Shown: positions 52,040 through 62,209, counted from the stretch's first letter. The stretch is DNA of 64,000 nt from a bacterium (GCA_023251935.1 JAHEXV010000004.1:1-64000); one strand, 5' to 3'. Made by a program: numbers and translations. Notes: generated by a model not told the origin, from the letters alone.

Positions 52040-52969
52040 ATGCTGGACCTGAAGCGCCTCCGGGTCCTGGCCGAGGTCTCGCGGCAGGGCTCCTTCTCGG
52101 CGGCGGCCGAGTCCCTGTACCTGTCGCAGTCGGCGGTCAGCCAGCAGGTGGCGACCCTCGAGCGCGAGGTGGGGATGCCGCTCGTCGAGCGAACCAGGGG
52201 GGGCCCGAAGCTGAACGACGCCGGCTGCGCGCTGATCGCCCACGCGGAGGCGGCTCTGGCCCGGCTCGAGCAGGCCGAGCGCGAGCTCAAGGCGATCGCC
52301 GGGCTCGAGCGTGGCGAGCTGCGGATCGCGAGCTTTCCGAGCGCCAGCGCGACCCTGCTGACCGATGCGCTGGCGGAGTTCAGCCAACGCCACCCCGGGG
52401 TGCGGCTGGCGGTCACCGAGGCCGAGCCCGAGCAGTCCCTCCCCCTGCTGCGTGCGGCGGAGGTCGACCTGGCGATCGTCTTCGACTACCCGATGCTGCC
52501 CTCTCGAGACGGGGAGCCCGACGTCGATCGCACCCTGCTGCTGACCGAGTCGATGTACGTGGCGCTGCCGCGCAGCCATCCCCTCGCCGGCGCCGAGGTC
52601 GTGAAGCTCGCCGAGCTAGCCGAGGAGAGCTGGATGTGCGGGGTCTGCCCGAGCTCCTGCGGTGACGTCGTCAAGGAGGCGCTGCGAGGTGCCGGCTTCG
52701 ATCCACGGATCGCCTTCGAGAGCGACGAGTACGAGGTTCAGCAGGCCTACGTCGCCGCCGGCCTGGGCGTTGCGCTGCTGCCGGACCTGGCGCTGCCGAC
52801 CCTGCGCTCCGACCTGGTGGTTCGCCCGACCAGGCCCACTGCCCCCAAACGGCGCGTCTGGGCCGCGACGCGACCCGAGGGGGCGCGGTCGGTGGCCGCC
52901 GGCGAGATGGTCGAGGTCCTGGGGGCCACCAGCGCGAGCTTCTCGCCCCGGGGCGGGGCCGCTGCCTGA
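52040..52969 (+). CDS. LysR family transcriptional regulator
   Basis: LDLKRLRVLAEVSRQGSFSAAAESLYLSQSAVSQQVATLEREVGMPLVERTRGGPKLNDAG. Confidence 0.95.
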   Translation: MLDLKRLRVLAEVSRQGSFSAAAESLYLSQSAVSQQVATLEREVGMPLVERTRGGPKLNDAGCALIAHAEAALARLEQAERELKAIAGLERGELRIASFPSASATLLTDALAEFSQRHPGVRLAVTEAEPEQSLPLLRAAEVDLAIVFDYPMLPSRDGEPDVDRTLLLTESMYVALPRSHPLAGAEVVKLAELAEESWMCGVCPSSCGDVVKEALRGAGFDPRIAFESDEYEVQQAYVAAGLGVALLPDLALPTLRSDLVVRPTRPTAPKRRVWAATRPEGARSVAAGEMVEVLGATSASFSPRGGAAA

Positions 52970-53073
52970 GCGACCGGTCGTCACTTGGCCCTTGACGCCT
53001 GGCCGCGCCCCCAAAGAGGGGGGTTTTCGTACCGGTCGAGGAAGCCGTCGGCTTTACAGCCGTTTAACAAAGG

Positions 53074-54090
53074 ATGAACAAGTTCAAGGGCTTGATTCTC
53101 ACCGAGGACGCCTACGGTCCGACCCGGCGAGAGCTGCTCGGGCGCACCCCGCAACTCTTCCCGCTCGCCAACACCCCGCTCCTCTTCTACGCGTTGGAGA
53201 CGATCCGCAACGCGTCGATCGACGAGGTGATCATCGCCGCCGGAGCCCCCGAGATCGAGGAGCTTCGGGATGCGATCGGGGACGGATCGGATTGGGATCT
53301 CGCGATCAGCTACCTGGAGACCGAGCAGGTCCTCGGAGCCGCCCACACCGTCGGGTTGACCGAGCCGCTGGTCGGTGAGAGCCCGCTGCTCGTCTTCGAC
53401 GGCGCGACCCTCGTCACCCAACCCATCCAGCCCTTCCTCGAGCGCTTCGTGGACGGCGGGCTCGACGCGCTCGCCCTGATGGGGACGAGGACGCGGGTCG
53501 AGGCTCGTCGGCCCGACCTGGCCGGCGTCGGCACCTGCATCCTGGGGCCGCGGATCTTCGACGCGGCCGCGGCGGTCGGCGGATGGGGGTCTGGCCAGTA
53601 CGACCTGGAGGCGGCGGTCTCCTGGCTGGTCGCCGCGGGTGGACGGGTGGAGACCCACCGGGTGGACGGCTGGTGGAAGAACACCGGCAGGCCCGAGGAC
53701 CTCCTGTCGGCCAACCGGATCCTGCTCGACAGGCTGGTCGACTCGGTGTCGGCGGTCAACGGCCACAACGCCGAGGTCGAGGGAAGGGTGCTGATCGACG
53801 ACTCGGCGACGATCGAGTCGAGCCGCGTCAGGGGCCCGTCGGTGATCGGGCCCGGCGCCCGGATCGTCGACTCCTACGTCGGCCCCTACACCTCGGTCGG
53901 CGAGGAGGCGATCATCGAGAACTCGGAGGTCGAGAACGCGATCATCCTTCCCCGGGCGACGATCGAGCACTTCGGCCTCCGGGTGGAGGAGAGCGTGATC
54001 GGCGAGGGGGCCGAGCTGCGCCGCACGTTCCGGGTGCCGCGCGGCGTCTCGCTGAGCATCGGAGCCGAGTCGGAGATCGCGCTCTCCTAG
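53074..54090 (+). CDS. Sugar nucleotidyltransferase-like protein with C-terminal LbH domain (N-terminal signature divergent)
   Basis: FPLANTPLLFYALETIRNASIDEVIIAAG; GWWKNTGRPEDLLSANRILLD; hexapeptide-like C-terminus; N-terminus ILTEDAYGPTRR. Confidence 0.82.
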   Translation: MNKFKGLILTEDAYGPTRRELLGRTPQLFPLANTPLLFYALETIRNASIDEVIIAAGAPEIEELRDAIGDGSDWDLAISYLETEQVLGAAHTVGLTEPLVGESPLLVFDGATLVTQPIQPFLERFVDGGLDALALMGTRTRVEARRPDLAGVGTCILGPRIFDAAAAVGGWGSGQYDLEAAVSWLVAAGGRVETHRVDGWWKNTGRPEDLLSANRILLDRLVDSVSAVNGHNAEVEGRVLIDDSATIESSRVRGPSVIGPGARIVDSYVGPYTSVGEEAIIENSEVENAIILPRATIEHFGLRVEESVIGEGAELRRTFRVPRGVSLSIGAESEIALS

Positions 54091-54263
54091 CGCTGTCCCT
54101 CCTGGCGCTGTCCTAGTGATCGCGCTGTCCCTGCCCTAGTACTAGTCCTGCGGCGCCGAAGTCGGCGCTGGCTACGGCGGTCTTTGATAGAACGAACGTC
54201 CAGTTGGGCTCGGGCCGGGCCGCTCCACAGGTCCGCCGCCTTGGATGTCGAAGCTTGGTGCAG

Positions 54264-55346
54264 ATGCTTACTTCCAGGCACAACGGCAGGCTTTCTCCAT
54301 GCCTCGCGACGGCCGCGCTCGCGGCCTGCTTGGCGGTGCTGCTCTGGGCCGCGCCGGCCCACGCGGCGGCCCCGGCGCCCGGGTATGGTGGCCTACCGCG
54401 GCTGTTCGCCCCGAGCAGCGTCTGGAACCACCCCCTGACCCCCGACGCCCGGATCGACCCGAGCTCGCCCCAGCTGATCGCAGGGCTGGTTCAGGAGGTG
54501 AACCGAGAGCAGTCGGCGAGCATCGGGCCGTGGATCCAGACCGACAGCTACAGCACCCCCCTCTACATCGCGAAGCCCAACCAGCCTCGGGTCCGGGTTG
54601 CGCTGCTGGATCCGAACGCCTCCTGGCGGAAGGCCCTCCAACAGGTGTTCACCAAGGTGCCGATTCCGCCCAACGCCCGCCCGGCCGCCGGCAGCGACGG
54701 GCACATGACGATCTGGCAGCCCTCGAGCGACACGCTGTGGGAGTTCTGGCAGGCGAGCAAGCGGTCAGACGGCTGGCATGCAAGCTGGGGCGGGGCGATC
54801 AGGCACGTCTCCAATAGCCGCGGCTACTACACGACGAACTCCTGGCCCGGCCTCTCGCAGCCGAACTGGGGGGCGACGGCGACCAGCCTTCCGGTGGTCG
54901 CCGGGACGATGACGGTCCGCGAGCTTCGCTCGCCCTGGATCAGGCACGCCCTGGCGCTCGACCTCCCGGCCCCGCGGGCCGGGGAGTACTCGTGGCCCGC
55001 TCAGCGCACCGACGGCTACGGCCCGCAGAGCGCGATCCCCGAGGGCGCTCGCCTTCGGCTCCCGGCCGATCTCGACCTGCAGGCGATGAATCTCCCGAAG
55101 ATCACCCTGATGATGGCGAGGGCCGCGAAGCGCCGCGGGCTGATCGTCCGCGATCAGACGGGCACCGCGATCGGCTTCTTCGCCCAGGACCCGGTGGGCT
55201 TCAAGACGGACCCCTACTACGGGAGCAACGGCATCTTCAAGGGCTCCTATCCGACCAAGTTCCTGGCCAGGTTCCCCTGGCAGAAGCTCCAGGTGCTGAA
55301 GATGAGCCTCTGCTCCGACCAGTCGCGCCCCTGCCTGCGGCGCTAG
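54264..55346 (+). CDS. Hypothetical secreted protein
   Basis: Signal peptide (AALAACLAVLLWAAPAHAAA); long uncharacterised mature domain. Confidence 0.7.
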   Translation: MLTSRHNGRLSPCLATAALAACLAVLLWAAPAHAAAPAPGYGGLPRLFAPSSVWNHPLTPDARIDPSSPQLIAGLVQEVNREQSASIGPWIQTDSYSTPLYIAKPNQPRVRVALLDPNASWRKALQQVFTKVPIPPNARPAAGSDGHMTIWQPSSDTLWEFWQASKRSDGWHASWGGAIRHVSNSRGYYTTNSWPGLSQPNWGATATSLPVVAGTMTVRELRSPWIRHALALDLPAPRAGEYSWPAQRTDGYGPQSAIPEGARLRLPADLDLQAMNLPKITLMMARAAKRRGLIVRDQTGTAIGFFAQDPVGFKTDPYYGSNGIFKGSYPTKFLARFPWQKLQVLKMSLCSDQSRPCLRR

Positions 55347-55376
55347 CTCGGCGCCCGCCCGCTGCCTCGGTGTCCG

Positions 55377-56654
55377 CTACCGCTCGGCGCCGGCGGCCGT
55401 TCGAGTTCCGTTGTGCTCGTGGTCACGCGGAACCTCTGGGTGGGCGGAGACGCGCACCGGTCGCGCGCCCGTGAGGCGGACGAGGGCCGCCTGGGGCCGC
55501 GAGCTCACCATCGCCGTCGCGCTGGGCCGTCGGGCGAGGCGAAGGAACGCCCTCAGATCGCCAGTCGCGCTGAGGTCCACCTCGTAGCGGTCATCCTCGG
55601 GCACCGTGGCCGGGTCCGAGCCGGCCAGAACGGCAACCGATGGCTCGCCGCTGGCGGCCAAACGGCTGCTGTGCCGTCGCACTCGGGCGCGGTAGCGCAA
55701 GAGGTCCAGTACACCAAGCGCCCGACGCGGATGCTCGAGCAGCTCGCGGACGAATCCACGAGCGGCTCCGGGGATGCGCTCGTGCCGACGGGCTCGAAAG
55801 CGATCCCAGGCCGTCACCCCCGCGCGACGCTCGACCAGCTCTGGGGACCACCAGGCCTCGCCGGCGAACGACCGGGCGACGTCGAGGTGCGCGACATGCA
55901 TCGCCTCCCAGTTCTCCGAGATCTGCCCGGGGTGGGTGTGGTAGAGCATCCCGACCCGGGGGGTGAGCGTCGCGCGCCCCCGCCCCACCAGGCGGCACCA
56001 GAGGTCGAGGTCCTCGCACAGGACGTCGCGGAACCCGCCGACCGCGATTGCGCTGTCGCGGCGGAACATCGCGGCGCTGGAGGGAATCGGGTTCTCCGGG
56101 TGGAGCAGGGAGGCCGGTGAGTCGATGGCCGTGGGCGCCTCGGTCAGCGGCCCGTGGAAGCGGCGCTGGGTCGAGGCTGGGGAGCACTCGATGCACGAGG
56201 AGGCCACCAGGACGTTCCCCGGGCTCAGGGACCAGAGCGTGTCGAGGTGATGCGGAAGCCATTCATCATCGTCGTCGAGGAGGGCCACCCATTCGTGGCG
56301 CGCGGCCCTCAAGCCCGTCTCGTATGCGGCCGCAGCCCCGAGGCGGTGCCTGTGCGTGATCAGCTCCGCGCCGAAGGCCTCGGCGACCTCGGCGGTGTCG
56401 TCGGTCGATGCGTCGTCGACGACGATCACCTGCGCCGGCCGGCGCGGGCGCTGCAGGCCGACGCTCCGCAGCGCGCGCTCGAGCAGCCGGGACCGGTTGA
56501 AGGTGGGGATGACGACCGAGACGGGCAGGGTGGGCCGCGGGTGACTTCCCGCTCCTTCGTCGAACCTGGCCGCTCGCGCCCCCATCCAGCGCCCGAATCT
56601 ATCTGACCCGGGCGAGCCGAGCGGGGCAGCCTCGGGCGGCATCGGGCCCCGCAC
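55377..56654 (-). CDS. Glycosyltransferase family 2 protein (copy A)
   Basis: PVSVVIPTFNRSRLLERALRSVGLQRPRRPAQVIVVDDASTDDTAEVAE...WVALLDDDDEWLP. Confidence 0.92.
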   Translation of the reverse strand: MRGPMPPEAAPLGSPGSDRFGRWMGARAARFDEGAGSHPRPTLPVSVVIPTFNRSRLLERALRSVGLQRPRRPAQVIVVDDASTDDTAEVAEAFGAELITHRHRLGAAAAYETGLRAARHEWVALLDDDDEWLPHHLDTLWSLSPGNVLVASSCIECSPASTQRRFHGPLTEAPTAIDSPASLLHPENPIPSSAAMFRRDSAIAVGGFRDVLCEDLDLWCRLVGRGRATLTPRVGMLYHTHPGQISENWEAMHVAHLDVARSFAGEAWWSPELVERRAGVTAWDRFRARRHERIPGAARGFVRELLEHPRRALGVLDLLRYRARVRRHSSRLAASGEPSVAVLAGSDPATVPEDDRYEVDLSATGDLRAFLRLARRPSATAMVSSRPQAALVRLTGARPVRVSAHPEVPRDHEHNGTRTAAGAER

Positions 56655-56657
56655 TCC

Positions 56658-58220
56658 TCAGACCGACGGCTGGGGACGGGTCGCCAGCCGGGTTGCCCAC
56701 CTCGAGCTCGGTGCCACTGCGCTAACGACGGCGGAGGCCCGGTTTCGATCGCGTGGCAGCATCCCGCCGACCAAGACCAGGCAGAGGCCGTAGGCGAGCG
56801 CTCCGGCGATAAGGCTCGCCAAGAGGCCGATCAGCCCGCCGGTGGCCGAGTCGAGGACGTGAGCGACGGCGAAGCCACCCGCGTAGGCCGACACCAGCCC
56901 CGCCAGGGGACGCACGGGCCACAGGTGCAGCATCGGCTGCGAGAGATGGGCACGCAGCACTCCGAGCTGGACGGCGAGTTGGACCACGAACCCCAGGGTT
57001 ACGCCGAGGGCTGTGCCGGTGACGCCCATGGAGAGCGTCAGGATCACGGTCAGCGGTAGGGTGGCCACCAGGCGGGCGCCCGCCAGCGCCGTGGTAGCCA
57101 GCGGCCTGCCGACCGCCAGCAGCGCATCCACCTGGATGTTCGCCATCGCCGCGATCGCCGGCAGAAGCAGGACGATGGCCAGCGCCGTGGACGCACGTGA
57201 GAATCCAGGGCCGAAGAGCTCCATGATCCCGGCCGCCGCCCCGCCGCCCGCCGCCGCGGGGAGCAACATCCCGCACGCGATGTAGCGAAGCGAGTCCACC
57301 AAAGCCCGGTCGAAGCCAGCCCGATCGTCCCCCACGTGGCGCTCGACCAGGGTCGGGAACACCATCTCCCCGATCCGATAGTTGAGCTCGATAAAGCGCT
57401 GGCTGAGTGCCCACGCCCGATTCCAGGCGCCGACCGCGGCGAGCGACCCGAAGGCGCCCAGGACCCAGGTGCCGACCTGGTCGCTCATCCCGGTGGCGAG
57501 CGACCCCGGGGTCACCTTGAGCCCGAAGCGCAGGATCTCGGGAAGGGCTCGGAACCCGCTGCGAATCTCCGACCTCGGCACAGACCAGCGAATCCACTTG
57601 GGGGCCACGACGAGGCGATGCACGAGCGACGTCACCCAGGAGCCCATGGTGGCCAGGATCAGCCCCCAGACGGTCGGCATGAAGAGGCTCAGAATCGCGG
57701 CCAGAACGAGATAGGAAGCCAGCTGGTGGGAGCGAATCCAGAACAACTCCCGGCCGGCGCGAAACGCGGACAGCACGCCGTCGATGTTCCAGGCGGGGTT
57801 GGTGAACAGCAGATACCCGGCGAGGCTCACGACGGCCGGGAGAAACAGCTGTGGCTGGTCGATCGGGCCCTGAAACAGAAAGTAGGTCCCCACGGTGGCG
57901 ATCGCGCAGGCGACCAGGGTGAGGCCGGTCGAGAAGATGAACACGGGAACCCAGAGCCCGGTCACCCGAGGGCTCCGAAGCGGCAGAGGCGTCAGGAGCC
58001 TGATCAGCGCGGGCTGCTCGCGGACGCTCGACAGGAACCAGACAGCACCGGTCGGAGCGTAGGCAAGCGCGAACTCGCCGATCACCGTGATCCCGTAGAT
58101 CCGGGCCGTGAGGATGCTCGAGGCGAGCGCGAGCACCCCACTGACGACGAAGCTCAGCGCGCCGAACCCGAACGCGTTCCTGAAGGACGGGCGCTCCTGC
58201 GTGTCGGCCTCGGGGGCCAC
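56658..58220 (-). CDS. Oligosaccharide flippase / Wzx-like membrane protein
   Basis: About 14 hydrophobic segments; ARIYGITVIGEFALAYAPTGAVWFLSSVREQPALIRLLT. Confidence 0.85.
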   Translation of the reverse strand: MAPEADTQERPSFRNAFGFGALSFVVSGVLALASSILTARIYGITVIGEFALAYAPTGAVWFLSSVREQPALIRLLTPLPLRSPRVTGLWVPVFIFSTGLTLVACAIATVGTYFLFQGPIDQPQLFLPAVVSLAGYLLFTNPAWNIDGVLSAFRAGRELFWIRSHQLASYLVLAAILSLFMPTVWGLILATMGSWVTSLVHRLVVAPKWIRWSVPRSEIRSGFRALPEILRFGLKVTPGSLATGMSDQVGTWVLGAFGSLAAVGAWNRAWALSQRFIELNYRIGEMVFPTLVERHVGDDRAGFDRALVDSLRYIACGMLLPAAAGGGAAAGIMELFGPGFSRASTALAIVLLLPAIAAMANIQVDALLAVGRPLATTALAGARLVATLPLTVILTLSMGVTGTALGVTLGFVVQLAVQLGVLRAHLSQPMLHLWPVRPLAGLVSAYAGGFAVAHVLDSATGGLIGLLASLIAGALAYGLCLVLVGGMLPRDRNRASAVVSAVAPSSRWATRLATRPQPSV

Positions 58221-58224
58221 CTGC

Positions 58225-58824
58225 TCAGCGGGGTTCGAGGAGCAGTTGACCCGCCTCGCGGTTGCGCGCTCTGCTCAGTTCGCGAGCGGGATTCCCCGTC
58301 ACAGTGCCTCCTGCCGGAACATCTCTGGTCACGACGGCGCCAGCCCCCACCACGGCCCCCTCGCCGATCCGCAGCCCCCCGAGGATCACCGACCCCGATC
58401 CCAGGGAGGCGCCCCGCTCGACGATCGTCCTTTGAAGCTCCCAGTCGCCGTCATCGAGGAGTCGTCCACGCTTCGAAGTCGCCCGAGGGAGGTTGTCGTT
58501 GATGAAGACGACGCCGTGGCCAACAAACGCGGCGTCGCCGATCGTGACGCCATCGCAGACGAACGCGTGGCTTTGGATCTTGCAGTCCGAGCCGATCGTG
58601 GCGCCGCGCTGGATCTCTACGAAGGGGCCAACCCGAGTCCGGGCGCCGATCCGGCAGCCGTAGAGGTTGGTAAACGGGTGCACTACCACGTGCTCCCCGA
58701 ACGTCACCTCGCTGATGAGTCGATAAGGGGCCTCATTGCAGGGTCCCGTCGCCGATCGATCATCGCGGTGACGCAAGCGGTGGCTCGTGAGCAATCTCCG
58801 AAGGAAACGCGCCATTGCAGCCAA
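58225..58824 (-). CDS. Hexapeptide-repeat (LbH) acyltransferase, WbbJ/WlbB-like
   Basis: VVVHPFTNLYGCRIGARTRVGPFVEIQRGATIGSDCKIQSHAFVCDGVTIGDAAFVGHGVVFINDN. Confidence 0.88.
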   Translation of the reverse strand: MAAMARFLRRLLTSHRLRHRDDRSATGPCNEAPYRLISEVTFGEHVVVHPFTNLYGCRIGARTRVGPFVEIQRGATIGSDCKIQSHAFVCDGVTIGDAAFVGHGVVFINDNLPRATSKRGRLLDDGDWELQRTIVERGASLGSGSVILGGLRIGEGAVVGAGAVVTRDVPAGGTVTGNPARELSRARNREAGQLLLEPR

Positions 58825-58878
58825 GTCCTGATTGACGAACGGGTGGCGCGGGTCCGAGCTTGCACCCCGAGGCTCTGA

Positions 58879-60204
58879 TCAGCGGGTTAGGACGCGCTGC
58901 GCCTCATGTTTCGGTGGGAGCTGGGGTGGGGGCCGTGGATCCAGCCCGCGAATCGGCCTCACCCCGGCGAATCGCATCAGGGCGCCCTGCGATCGCGACC
59001 TGACCATCGCCGCCGCGCTCGGCCGTCGGGCAAGCTGGAGAAACGCTCGGAGGGTGCTGACCCCACTGAGGTCGACGTCGTACCGCTCGGAGGGGGGGAC
59101 CAGGGTTGGATCGACCCCGGCGAGGACGGCGATCGACGGTTCGCCGCTCGAGGCCAGTCGGCTGGTTCGCCGGCGCACCGCCAAGCGATGTCGCAGCACG
59201 TCGAGCACGCCAAGCGCCCGCCGTGGACGCTGCAGCAGCTCGCGAGCCAGCCGGCCTGCCGCCTGAAAAGAGCCGCGATGCCGCCCGCGTCGATAACGAT
59301 CCCAGGCGGTCACGCCCTCGCGTCGCTCGACCAGTCCCTGCGACCACCATCCCTGGTCGGCGAAGGACCTAGCAACGTCGAGGTGGGCGACGTGCATCGC
59401 CTCCCAGTCGCCGGAGATCTGCCCACGGTGGGTGTGGTAGAGCACTCCGACCCGCGGGGACAGGGTTGCCCTCCCGCGGCTCATCAAGCGGCACCAGAGG
59501 TCGAGGTCCTCGCAGCCCAGGATCGAGAGGTCGAGGGCGGTATTGCCGTTCCCCTGCATCTGGGGCCTGCTCAGGGCTCCCCGGAATCCCCCCACCGCCA
59601 AGGCGGTCTCGCGGTGGACCATCGCGGCGCTGGCCGGAATCAGGTTCTCTGGGTGCAGGAGAGGGGCTGGCGAGTCGAGCACCACTGGCCGTTCGGTGAG
59701 CGGCCCGTGGAAGCCGTGCTCGGCCGAGTCCGCACAGCGCTCGACGCACGCGCATGCCACCAGCACGCTCCCCGGGGTGAGTGGCCAGAGGGTCTCCAGG
59801 TGATGCGGAAGCCACTCATCATCGTCGTCGAGCAGGGCCACCCATTCCTGGCTTGCGGCTCTCAGCCCGGTTTCCCGTGCCGCAGCGTTTCCGCCCAGAT
59901 TGCGCTCGTGCCGGATCAGCCGGACGCCAAAGCGCTCGGCGACCTGCGGGCTGTCGTCGGTCGAGTGATCGTCGACCACGATCACCTCCGCGGGTACCCG
60001 GGGGCGCTGCGAGGCGACGCTCTCCAATGCGCGCTCGAGCAACCGTGCCCGGTTGAAGGCGGGGATGACCACCGAGATCGGCAAGGTGGGCAGGTGATTG
60101 GCTTGCACGTTCCAGAAAAAACCTGCCTTGACTGTCAAAACTTTTGCGGAATGCCTCGAAAATGGCACACCTGCTACCCGACGGGGTGGCTGACCCGACG
60201 CCAT
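58879..60204 (-). CDS. Glycosyltransferase family 2 protein (copy B); start uncertain
   Basis: PISVVIPAFNRARLLERALESVASQRPRVPAEVIVVDDHSTDDSPQVAE...WVALLDDDDEWLPHHLETLW; close paralog of 55377-56654. Confidence 0.9.
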   Translation of the reverse strand: MASGQPPRRVAGVPFSRHSAKVLTVKAGFFWNVQANHLPTLPISVVIPAFNRARLLERALESVASQRPRVPAEVIVVDDHSTDDSPQVAERFGVRLIRHERNLGGNAAARETGLRAASQEWVALLDDDDEWLPHHLETLWPLTPGSVLVACACVERCADSAEHGFHGPLTERPVVLDSPAPLLHPENLIPASAAMVHRETALAVGGFRGALSRPQMQGNGNTALDLSILGCEDLDLWCRLMSRGRATLSPRVGVLYHTHRGQISGDWEAMHVAHLDVARSFADQGWWSQGLVERREGVTAWDRYRRGRHRGSFQAAGRLARELLQRPRRALGVLDVLRHRLAVRRRTSRLASSGEPSIAVLAGVDPTLVPPSERYDVDLSGVSTLRAFLQLARRPSAAAMVRSRSQGALMRFAGVRPIRGLDPRPPPQLPPKHEAQRVLTR

Positions 60205-60286
60205 GGCCTGCCATACGCGTCGAACACGCAGGTTCGTGCGCTCGTCTGGTGCCTCGGACGCTGACCGGCTGGTCAGGTTCCGGTGT

Positions 60287-62209
60287 TCAGGCTCTGCTGT
60301 TCTGGTCCACGAACGTTCGCTGCCAGAGCTCGAGTACCAGCAACGCCCAGATCCGCAACGCGTTGTCGGCCGTTCCGGCCTGGTTGTCGCGCACCAGGCC
60401 CTGGACGGCGGCCGGATCGAACAGCCCCCGGTTGCGGACCGTTTCCGGGGACAGGCAGTCGTCGACCAGGGGGCGAAGATCCTCGTCGATCCAGGCCCTG
60501 AGCGGAGCGCCGAATCCCGCCTTCGGACGCCAGATGACCTCGTCGGGCAGCACCCCCTCCATCGCCTTCTTGAGGACGTACTTCCGGGTCGTGCGCCGCA
60601 GCTTCAGCCCCGGGGGGACGTGACCCGCGAGCTCGACCAGCTCGTCGTCGAGCAGCGGGACCCTGACCTCGGTTGAGGCCGCCATGCTCATCCGATCGGT
60701 GTAGGCGAGATTGAGGCAGGGGAGGAACGTCTTCATGTCGACGTACAGCAGCCGGTTGAGCCACTGGTCGTCCGCTCGACGCGCCGCGTACTCGCGGTGG
60801 CGGTGGAACGGGTCATAGGCGCCGAGCTCGGCCCGCAGCTCGCCGCTGAGCAGCCTCGAGAGCTCCTCGGGGCGGTAGTAGGAGGAATAGGTGAGGTAGC
60901 GGTCCATGGACGGCTGGTCCAAGCCGCGCAGAAGCTTCATCGCGTTCCTGCGCGGGCCGCGCAGCCGGCCGGGCTTGCCCATCGTCAAGCGCCCGTCGAG
61001 CGAGGTGCGGACGGCCTTGCGAAACGGCCTCGGGAGGAGGTCGGCGGGACGGGTCAGCTGGGCGGCCAAGTGACGCGGGTACCCGGCGAAGATCTCGTCG
61101 GCGCCCATCCCGCTGAGGATCACTGTCAGCCTCTCGCGGCCCGCGGAGCAGATCAGGTAGGTCGTGATCGCCGCCGGGTCCGCGATCGGCTCGTCCAGGT
61201 GCCAGACGAGCTTCGGCAGCAGCTCGACGATCTCGGGACGCAGGACGCGCTCGTGATGGTCGAGGTCGAGCTCCCGGCTGAGGCGACGAGCGTAGCCGAG
61301 GTCGTCGGGAACGATCTCGTGGGCCAGGTCCTCCTCGCTGAAGCCGACCGTGTAGCTGGTCACCTTCTTGGTGGTGCCCTTCATGGTCGCCACCACCGCG
61401 CCGGAGTCCAGGCCCCCGCTCAGAAAGCTGCCGAGTGGGACGTCGGAGACCATCTGGCGGCGAATCGCGGTCTGAGCCGTCTCGCGCACACGTTCCGCCC
61501 AGGCGGCATCCGAGGCGCCGCCCTCGACCTCGAAGCCGGCATCCCAGTACTCGCGGACGGCGAGCTGGCCGTTCGAGTACCGAGCGCAGTGCCCGGCGGG
61601 GAGCTGGTGCATCCCCTCGAACAGGGTCCCCGGGTCCGGCACCCAGAGGAAGGTCAGGTACTCGGCGAGCGCCGAGTGGCGAATCGAAGGGGCAGGGAGC
61701 GCCCGAAGCAGCGCCTTGAGCTCCGAGGCGAAGTAGAGGACGCCGTGATGTTGGGCGTGGTAGAGGGGCTTCACCCCGAGCCGGTCGCGCGCCATGAACA
61801 GCTCCTGGCGCTCACGGTCCCAGATCGCGAAGGCGAAGATGCCGTTGAGGCGATCGAGCATCCGCTCGCCGTGCCGGGCGTACATCGCGAGCAGCACCTC
61901 CGTATCGCAGTCGGAGGCGAACCGCAAGCCGTCGGCCTCGAGCCCGGCGCGAAGCTGGCGGAAGTTGTACAGCTCGCCGTTGTAGGTGATCCAGTAGCGC
62001 TCGTCCGCGTAGGCCATCGGCTGGGCGCCCCGCGCGCTGGTGTCGAGGATGCTCAACCGCCGGTGCCCGAGCGCCGCCGGAACCCGGCCCCGCTCGGATC
62101 CGAACAGCTTCACGCCCTCCCCGTCCGGCCCCCGGTGCGCCAGCACCTCGGTCATCGATTCGATCAGGGGCCCGTCGGCGCGGCCCACGAAGCCGCAGAT
62201 CCCGCACAT
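60287..62209 (-). CDS. asnB: Asparagine synthetase (glutamine-hydrolysing)
   Basis: MCGICGFVGRADGPLIESMTEVLAHRGPDGEG; SFLSGGLDSGAVVATM; STEVRVPLLDDELVELA. Confidence 0.95.
   Translation of the reverse strand: MCGICGFVGRADGPLIESMTEVLAHRGPDGEGVKLFGSERGRVPAALGHRRLSILDTSARGAQPMAYADERYWITYNGELYNFRQLRAGLEADGLRFASDCDTEVLLAMYARHGERMLDRLNGIFAFAIWDRERQELFMARDRLGVKPLYHAQHHGVLYFASELKALLRALPAPSIRHSALAEYLTFLWVPDPGTLFEGMHQLPAGHCARYSNGQLAVREYWDAGFEVEGGASDAAWAERVRETAQTAIRRQMVSDVPLGSFLSGGLDSGAVVATMKGTTKKVTSYTVGFSEEDLAHEIVPDDLGYARRLSRELDLDHHERVLRPEIVELLPKLVWHLDEPIADPAAITTYLICSAGRERLTVILSGMGADEIFAGYPRHLAAQLTRPADLLPRPFRKAVRTSLDGRLTMGKPGRLRGPRRNAMKLLRGLDQPSMDRYLTYSSYYRPEELSRLLSGELRAELGAYDPFHRHREYAARRADDQWLNRLLYVDMKTFLPCLNLAYTDRMSMAASTEVRVPLLDDELVELAGHVPPGLKLRRTTRKYVLKKAMEGVLPDEVIWRPKAGFGAPLRAWIDEDLRPLVDDCLSPETVRNRGLFDPAAVQGLVRDNQAGTADNALRIWALLVLELWQRTFVDQNSRA

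Noticed and set aside
58906-60264. 452-aa plus-strand ORF
   Set aside because: Antisense to GT2 copy B; the same kind of shadow occurs opposite copy A.
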